From contig DHPK01000014.1 in assembly GCA_002407845.1 (NCBI GenBank), positions 27,193-37,932 of the forward strand: a stretch of 10,740 nt of DNA, written 5' to 3'. The position numbers were made by a program, and so were the translations under genes. This DNA is from Leptolinea sp. UBA5366. GTDB taxonomy: Bacteria; Chloroflexota; Anaerolineae; Anaerolineales; Anaerolineaceae. Each line of letters opens with the position of its first letter. The first letter of the stretch is position 1. Shown here one piece after another: positions 1 through 9,200 of the stretch. The notes under the pieces are model-generated. The model was not told where the DNA came from. It searched no databases and was given only the letters and a program-made list of their open reading frames with translations.

Positions 1-285
1 ATACCCATTAAGAATTTTAATCTGCCCAGGACCGGTGTTCAAAATCTTCCCATGCAGCTCGACATAACCGCCTCTGCTTTTGATCGGATCAGTTTCGAAT
101 TGATTGCTGATCGTATTGTAATAAACATTGAATCCAGGGTTATTGTCGGAAGTATTCTTCAGGTAGATCCGCCCTTGTTTATTCTGCATCAATCTTACAG
201 CTTCATTCCATGAAGCATCAGTGATGGTAAGTGTGTATTTATCTCTTCCGCTTTGAATATTCCCGTTGATATTGATATGTTGCGC
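1..285 (-). other. LktA-like ININGNIQSG segment, runs off the window
   Basis: Residues 3486-3580. AQHININGNIQSGRDKYTLT is followed by an amphipathic stretch WNEAVRLMQNKQGRIYL and then by GGYVELHGKILNTGPGQIKI, LNGY. Two features recall LktA-family proteins: a 'IxINGxIQSG' strand, and a 'GGYVELxGxIxxTGxGxIKxLxGY' strand with a final Gly-Tyr. The frame is still open at the window edge, so the C-terminal end, including any anchor or export signal, lies downstream. Confidence 0.6.
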
Positions 286-3200
286 CTTGATCAAAATCCG
301 ATCACCCATCAGCGTCGAATTGCTTGGATTTTTTACAAAGTTAGCATATTGCTGTTCACCAACATTTCCGACACCGCCGCCAATTGTGTAGAAAAAGGAT
401 TTTTGACAGAGATATAAATCAGGCAAAGTACCGCAAACACTAAGGTAAATGAAATTGACACCGGAACCCTGGTTGAGAATATCCAAGGTTTCTCCGCCAA
501 CGGAAAAGCTGGTTAAGCCTTCCACGTATATGTCGCCGCCGCTGATAAACGTCGGTTTAATTGACTGGATCGTGTTCAAAATTCGCAACGACGACTCTCC
601 GCCTCCTGCATTAATATCCACAGGTCCGTTCGGGTTATAAATTCCAGTCCCGCCATTCAAGGATGACAAGATTGTGATCCCCGGCCAGCGCAGTGATCCT
701 AAAAAACTATTCTTAAGTTTTGACAAATCTACTTCCTGATCAATTCCAAAGTTAGTTCCGTCTATAACCGTAAAATCGTAGTCCGTAAGGATCACGGTGT
801 TTTTAATCACGACAGTCGCTGAATTGTTGCCAATCGGAGGATCAGACAATGTAAACGCTGCTGTTCCGGCGCTGGCGACAGGATCCACACCATTTTGGTT
901 GAAACGGTTCAATATTTCAACTTCACGTGCATTGGATTCTGCAATTGTATTGGCGCCCTTCTCCACTCTGGCTGAATTGAGGTAGATACCGCCATTATCA
1001 TCAGGAATCCGAATTCCCATGATGTTCAGAAATGCATGGGTTTCATTTATGATCTCAACGTGAGAATTCCCCGGTGCGTCAAAAGTGCCGCTGCCCTGTA
1101 AAATGCCGGTACGGATGTCAATTCGTCCAGCTGCCGCAATGATCTGGGGGATTGTGATCGCAATCACGTCCCCTGTCGGAACCACCGTTACCGACGTCGA
1201 AGGATCTTTTTCATCTGTAAAGGTGAGAGGCGAATAGTACTTCGCCATCTCATTTTTAATTCTTACAATCTGCTCTTCGTAATAACTTTTCAGCGTCGCG
1301 TTCGTCGAGCCAAAATTCGCCAGCATGGCTTGAGCATTTTGTAAAGCTTCAACCAGCGGTGATGTTGACTTGGAAATGCCAATGGTATACGGTATATTGC
1401 TATTCGCGTCAGTTGTGACCGAATAGGTATTTTTTGCCGGGTCGAAATTTGCATTTTGCGGTGAGTCGTTGATTGTTATTGTGATGCTCTTGAAAGTGAT
1501 CTGCTGATTTCGGTTGAAACCCGTTTCAGCAATTCCGTTCATTTCAATGGTTGCGTGGTTTTCTGCCAGCGACTGCCCTGAAAACAGTTCGGTTGAGTTT
1601 TTATCGAAAATCTTCGCGAGACCATCCGCTGCCTTGCTGACCCAGCTGACGACTTTTGCCTTCCCAAGCAGATCGACTGCGCCATCTTTTTCCGCATAAA
1701 GGCTGAGCTGATTGCCGGAACGCACTGTGCTGCCTGAATCGATCCGGATCAGATTCGTCTGAACCGCGTAAGCATAGGCGTTGACATTGTCAATCGGGAA
1801 TGCTGAACCTGCAAATCCATCCCAGCGTGCGTGAACTTTATATGTATCGGGAGCTCTGAAGACTGTCGGTTGTGTATTGCGTCCGGCAGCCAGTGTCAGA
1901 TCATTTTGGGCTTCAAGTTTGGTTCCACCACCCATGATGATGATAGAGTTCTTCGGATAGATTTCTACCCGCGTATTCCCGGTCATCACCGTACCAGCAC
2001 CAAACGTCTCGATATCGGTCGCGCCATTTAAAATTCCAGAACCGCGCGCTGAAATCGCCATTGCGCCGTTCGACAGGATCTGACTGCCCGAGCCGATCAA
2101 AACTTCTGCCAGCACATCCTTCGCCGAAATCGTGTTATTCCCTGCCGCGTCGGTCAAAGCCCCGCCGGTTGTGAAGGTCAGATTGCTTTTTGCGTTGACA
2201 ATGTTTTCAGCCGAGATCAGAATCTGATGCAGACTCTTTGTCATGCCGGTTGATTTCAGCGTGACAGACGTACCAATACTAGTCCGGGTAGTGAGTTTAA
2301 TCTTTGTCAGGCTGGACGCGGCGGCTCCGCTTATAACCCCGCCGGTCGTTCCGGATTGGGTGTCTTGAATGTCCGTCTTATTCAACGCAGAAATTACAAT
2401 CAGCTCGGCTGTAATCTGGCTGTTGGATCCGATTCCAGCAATTACTGTGGAATTCACATCGTTTTCACCCTGGATGCCGCTGGTCGCAACGACGCCGCCA
2501 GCGATCGAAAGCATCGAGGTGTTTGCTTTGGTAAGATGCGCTACTAACAGCTTAAACGTTGTGACGTTGATTTTATTGCCCGTTCCGACAAGTGCCTTGG
2601 TCTCGTCAACGGAAGCGCTTGACGCTTTTGTGATTGAACCAGCGAGTAATCCCCCGGTTCCGGCGCTTGATTGAGCCAGATGATCTACTTCCGAATTTGC
2701 GGAAACAGTGACTGACGCTGAACTGCCATAGGACCGATCGATCGTAACATTGTTGCCGAGAGCAGCGAGGACATTGACCTTCGATTCAGATTTTGCATCA
2801 CTGCCGCCGGCTGCTATAACCGACACGAGCAAATTCGTTGTCTTCGCCTGCTGTCTTGAAAGGTTGACCGCATTCAGCTCAAATTTATTTATTTTAATTC
2901 GGACGCCATCCACTACGAATGCGGTCACAGACGTTTTATCAATAGCTTTGGCGACTGTCGCATTGACGCCGAACAGCGCACCAACAGCCCCAACCGCATA
3001 GGCTTTTGCATTATAGATTTCAAATCCATTGATGTCGGTGTAAATCTTCTGAGCAAGCACATTTAGCAGTACTGCATTGATGTTCACCTGGATCCGCGCA
3101 CTGACCGCTGGTTTGACGGTGGATGTTGCGACTGATGCGCCAACTGTCAGAGCGCCGGCATTGACACCCCAAGCCTCAGTGCGAGCCTGCGGAACAGCGA

Positions 3201-6200
3201 GACTGATGAGGTCAATAAAATATGAATTCAGTAGAATGCTGCCTCGGATATCCGCACTGGTATTGGTAGCTGCCTCTGCGGTAGCAACCGAGCCATTGAT
3301 GCTGACAATGCCACCAACGCCAGAAACACTGTATGCGTAAGCGTCATCGTACGTGATCGCCTTGATTGTCAAATATTCGATATCCTTCAGACCGAACTTT
3401 ACATCAGTCGTTGAACTGGAGTCGTACCAGGCTTCAACATTGCCGTCCGAAATCGCAGTAGCAATCGATGCTCCCATGCTGAGACCGCCAATTGACAAAC
3501 TGTAAATCTTTGCCTCGGATTTATTATAGGAATAAGCATTGATCAAAAGATCAGTCAGGTCAGTCGTTCCACGATGACCCATCCAAGATTTTATGGTTGC
3601 ATGGTTTTTAGCAATCGCAATCGATCCAGTTCCGGTGTAAACACCGCCGCCGGACGCGCTTGCCAACGCTTTCGCACCTGTATCAACTTTTGATCCGTCT
3701 TCATTTATATTCTGCCGTGCTTCAATTTGCCAGAGGATGTTAGAGGCGATCTGATTCGCTTCATTCGCTGAATCGCTTTCAATATAGGCGTTAATTACTG
3801 GCGAAGAATATGAAACCGCCACAGATGCGCCAATACTGACCGTGCCGCTGACCACAACACCGACCGCATCGGTGGCAGCATCACCGTCATATTGTGCAAA
3901 CACTTTGACAGCCCGTTTCGGGTCTAAGTTTAGAGGATCGATCTCAATGAAGCTTGAATTTCCGAGATTGGTAATGCTGGAAATGACCTTCGGCTCCAGC
4001 ACTGCAACTGAAACATTTAGCACGCCCGATCCCAGGATCGATGCGCTGCCGCCGATTGTTTCAGCATAAGCTCGCTCTGAGACATAATTGTCAATCAGGA
4101 TTCCGTAGCCATTTACGAAGGTCGAACCATCAATCGCAGCAACATAACGGCTGCTGCTATTTTCTGCTACCGCCATGTTGACCGCGATCGCAACTGCACC
4201 CGCACTTGCACCTGTCGCATAAGCTTCAAATTTATTATAGATCTTTGAAATCAGCCGGATCGTACCGGTTGATTTCTTTACTAGCGTCCCATCCATTCGA
4301 GTCGCTGCATCAATAGAACTGTGAGCTGCGGAAATGTTCCCGCCAACCGCAACTGTACTGCCAGCAATTCCTACAGAAATGACTTTCTGACCATATTTTT
4401 CCATGATCAAATTGTCATCATCATAGTTATAGAAGGTCTTGATCAGGATGTCAGACTGGTTGAAGAGATCACTATTCTGGATGTAAGCTTTCAAATCCGG
4501 ATCATTGTAGCCAATCGCAATATTTAAACCACCCGCGAATGTCGCACTAACCGCGGCGGAATTCGCAGTAATAATCATCTTCGTCCGCAATCCGCTGATA
4601 ACAGCGACGCTGTCAGAATCAATCGAACTGCCGCTGATATATGCTTCGATGTCCGGTTTGACGATGTTGAGGGCAAGACCCGCAGTTACGACCGCTGAGC
4701 CGCCAGCCAAATTAATCGTCAGCGTTTGGGTTTCCAGCTCGCTGAGTGCGTTGACCGACACTTTTTCAAATGGTTCAGCCACAGGATTATCAATATCCGT
4801 TGTGTTCTGTGCATTCTCGATTTTTTCAAGCCAGGCAAGCGTCTGCCCATCAACGATTGACAACGCGATCGAAACAGATCCGGCTACGCCGCCGCTGAGC
4901 GCTGCAGATGCAGCGTTCGCCATGACTTTTCGGGTCGATTTCGCATTGACTGAAATATTATCAGCGTGGATTATGACTTTGTTACCGAGGTCATCGCCAA
5001 TTCCAGCAGCTGTATTTGCGTGGTCATAGACCACAACTGCTTGTCCGGCAAAACCGCCCATCGCACCTGCCGTGCCTGCGACAACCGTCGCATTCAGATC
5101 AGTGATCAGGTTGGCATCAACGTTGATCGTTACTGCCGTCAGTTTTGCGCCTGAATCAATGATTGCGTTGACATTGGAGCCAATCACGTTGATGGACGCA
5201 ACTCCGGCGACCGAAGAACCGCCGCCAGTGACGGAGCCGCCGATTGCCAGATATTTGACGCGCTCTTCGGCGATCACATCCAAAACACTGTCTGATGCGG
5301 AAAGAATGATCTTTGCTCCTTTTTCAATTACGGCGATCGTGCCTGACTTAGCGTCCAGACCGCTTGCGCCTAATGCGTCTTTTCCTGCGGTTACGATGTC
5401 CACGTTTTTGAATCCTGTGGATACGCTATCCAATTTCTTTCCAAGAAGAACGAAGTAATCGACTGAATCGTCATCGCCAGTATCATCCGCAGATGAGTCG
5501 ATTGCGCCAGAAATCAGATCCTTTCCATCATCGAGCGTATTAAATGTGTTCGAAATGTTTTCTTTCCCGCTGGTTTCTTTTCCGTCCTTATCTTTACTTG
5601 CAAATGGATCTTTTTCAATCGTATCTTTACGAACGATCGGATTTCCATCAGCATCCTTCTTGATATTTCCATCCATGTCCCGTTCATATTCTTCATATGA
5701 TGTTTTAAAACTGGCAGCGAATTCATCCCCGATGACATTCACCAGCAGTGACGCGCCAATTCCTAATCCAGCGAGACTGCCAGTTGCTGAAACAGTGGTT
5801 GTGTCCTTATTACTGAGCGCAGCGACCTGAACATGCTGGACTGCAGTGATAACAGCGTTGCTGCCGACAATCGCTTTCGCGTTATTGCGGATTACATCAA
5901 CCACCAAACTGCCGGAAACGCCCACGGATGCAAGGCTGACACTGCCAGCAAAATTGAAGATTTTGGAATGATTCAAGGCTGTGACCAGCACATCCCCGCC
6001 GGAAGTGACTACGGCGTTTGAGCCGATCATTGCAGTCGTATCTGACAGGAAGACATCGACCAGAACTGACCCAGCGACTCCGGCGTAAAGCCCGCCGCCA
6101 GCAGTGCCGACCACGGTTACAACCTGGTCATTTGAATATGCCTGGACGATTACACCCTTGACCTCATCGTAAACGGAGAAAGATCCATCAGTCCCCATCG

Positions 6201-9200
6201 ATTTTTGGTAAGCTTTGTTTATGATTCCGTTTGCTTTTCCATTCGCTGTTACTTTTGAATAAGGCGCAATCAGCGCGCTGGTTTTCTTGATTTCTACCAG
6301 AACTCCGATACTGCCGCCAACGCCCGCGCCGGTAAAACCAATCGCCAGATTCCCTGCGACCAGCACGACCTGCGTATCGTCATAGGCATTTACCAAGACA
6401 TTCCCATCAGTCGTTACGGTGGCGCCTGTGCTATCCAAATCGTTATCGCCGATCGATGCCAGCGTTTCGTTCACGATGGTCACGACACCGATTGTCCCGC
6501 CAACGCCTGCTACACCGGAAACGGCTACGCCTGCGACGACTGAGATAATTTGTTCTTTCGCATTTGCATTAACGATGACATCCATCGCAGCTTTCACGAG
6601 CGCACCGTCAGCAATAACCGCTGCAGTATTCCCAGAGTAGACCGTGACGTCAATCGCCGGGCTAACTCCGACTGTGCCGGAGCCATTCGCGGATGGCACA
6701 ACGCCGATATGGAAGAAGTCATTGCCCGCCAGCACGTAGACGCTGGCGGTGGTGTTCAGCTTCAGATTTGCCGTTTGATTGATCAGCGCGCTTTCGCCGA
6801 TCGCCGCCTTTACATCAATGTTCACGACGTTTACAAGCCCGGTAACATTGACAGCGACCGTTCCAGCGCCGCCAGCGCTGGCGACAAAGGTCAGCAGCGA
6901 GTCTTTATTGACTGCTGATACTGCGATTCCGTTGAAACTGATCGTCTCAGCTTTTCCCTCGCGATCCTTTGACAGCGCATCAGTATTCGGTGCGCCATCG
7001 TCCTCATCATCATCATTCATGTCACTTGGAAATGCCTGACCCGGGAGATTGAAGATGAATCCGGAAGGAGAAATTGTGCCGTTCCAAATGCTATGGTTCG
7101 TTCCGGTAGCAGTACTATTATCTAAAGGTATCGCGATCCCTGACATGGCATTCTGATAGTCCAGTGCCAGTCTGATTTTTGTTTTTCCATCTGCGCCTGC
7201 CGGATCGACGATCAAATAATAGGATCTGCCATTTTCGAGTCCGCCAATGCCTGGATTTTCCTTGTCATCTTTATCCAGACCGGAGCTGTACACGACGGAA
7301 TCGCCGGTCTTATACCCTGGATCAGTCTCCAGCGTAATGGTCCCAGTGGTATTATCTACTGCAGTCGCCGGATCAAACGTCGGCCGAATAATTTTGACGT
7401 CAACGTCTGAATTTTCGGGTGTAGTGGCTGTTTTATATTCTTCTTTGTACGATCCGCTGAATGAGACTAAACCATTGCCGTTCCCCAGCGCGTCAACTTT
7501 TGCATTTTTATCGATCGAAGCATAAACTTTTTTCGATGAAACGCTGATATCGAGCGAGGTGCCAACGCCGACTGTGCCGCCGCTTGAGATGGATCCAGCG
7601 GTCAGGACTGCCAGCGTGTCGTCATAAGCGTTCACCAGTAAGGATCCCTGAGCGGAAAGGACAGCTTTCGAACCGACCTTTGCTTCCGTCGTCAGATTCA
7701 ATGAGTAAACGCCGGTAGAACTGCTAACCCCGACCGTTCCTGCACCGCCAAGGGAAGCTGATACAGAAATGATCTGTTCGGATGACAACGCCTGAACAAT
7801 GATATCGCCCAATGAAGTTACGGTTCCATTGACTGAGGCTTCAACATTCTTAGTCAGCACACCAACATCAATGCCGACGCCGACGCCGACCGTTCCAGCG
7901 CCTGAAATCGCACCGGCAACACCCCACATGGTGGTTTTACTGGCAGCAAAGACACTGACTGTCAATGGATTACTTAGGTCAGCCTCCGAAGTGCTGTCAC
8001 CAGCGTCAACTGTTGCTTTTTCACCGATCGTTGCTTTGACTGTATCGTTCAGGATCGATAGCGTGCCAGATCCTGAAACCGAAACTTGCCCAGCTCCTTC
8101 GCCGACCGCAGCAAAGATGCGGACGGCGTGGTCAGAAACTGCGCTGACGAACACACCGCGGCGATTGATAAAGGTCCAGGAACCGGCAGTTGCGATGTCA
8201 GCGCCTAAAGTCTGGATAACAGCCTTTTTACCTTTGCCCTTTACTTTGACATTCTCGCCGATAGAAGAAATTACTGCGTTATTCGAAATAAACGTTGAAT
8301 TTGATAAACCGACGGCTGCTGTGCCAGCACCACCAGCGACACCGGCGACCAGAATTGCTGAAGTTTTATCCTCAGCCTGGATATTGACACTTTCTTCGGC
8401 AGTCAGAGAGGCATAATTGTTTGCGGATGCTTCAATATCGTTGTTCAGCACACCGATCACAACCGAGCCGCCGATTGCAACTTTGCCCGCACCCGATGCA
8501 CCTGCCGCGAGCGCGATCATTTCGCCTGAAGCGGATGATTTAATAAAGATGTTTCCGGCAAGGGATTCCAGTTTCGCACCGTCTACGAGTGCTTTAGATT
8601 TCAGCTCGCTCATGTTGAAACTGACGGCTGCTCCTCCAGCAAACTTGCCAGCGCCGGCTGCGGTCCCGGAAAATGCGTAAATGTCATTTTTTCCTTCAGC
8701 CAGGACAGAAATGTCGCCTGAGGCGGTCACTTTGGATGTCGTCCCGGTGATTGAACTTTCAATTTCAGTCAGAATAATATTCGCTGAAATCCCGGCTGCT
8801 ACAGCCACTTTTTCAGCGCCAGCTCCACCGGCAGAAACCGCAGTTATCGAACTGCTGTCTCTTGCCGAAACGATTATGCTTGATTTCAAATTGACTGCAT
8901 TTCCCATTGAAAGCGTTGAATCTATGATCTTGGCATGAATCTTCGGTTGAATCAGGTTGAAAGCGATTGCGATACCGATTCCGGTTTTCTTCGCCCCGCC
9001 CAATGAACCTGCTGCCGAAATGATCGTGCTCTTATTCTGCGCGCTGATCAGCGCTGACTTGTTTGCAGCCGGACTGGAAGCTGTAACCTTGTCCATAACC
9101 GCATTGACCTGATTCAACAGCAGATCAATCGCAATTGTTGCACCGACGCCAGCTGCATCTTTGGAAATACCGACAGCTCCAGCAGCTGAGATAATTGAAT

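Noticed and set aside
5455..5706. A dockerin, thrombospondin type 3 or RHS domain in the DxDG insert
   Set aside because: Only short DxDG motifs match. The paired dockerin loops with flanking helices, the Cys-containing TSP3 pattern and the repeated YD...G RHS pattern are not present.
5514..5738. A short minus-strand ORF in another frame, Met/Lys-rich
   Set aside because: It overlaps the charged insert in an alternative frame. The main frame is open and has the family pattern, so this is a shadow.
7799..8416. A plus-strand ORF of 205 residues, Pro/Thr/Ala-rich
   Set aside because: Antisense of array block 1 (Gly, Val and Asp codons read backwards give Pro, Asp and Ile). Same argument as above.
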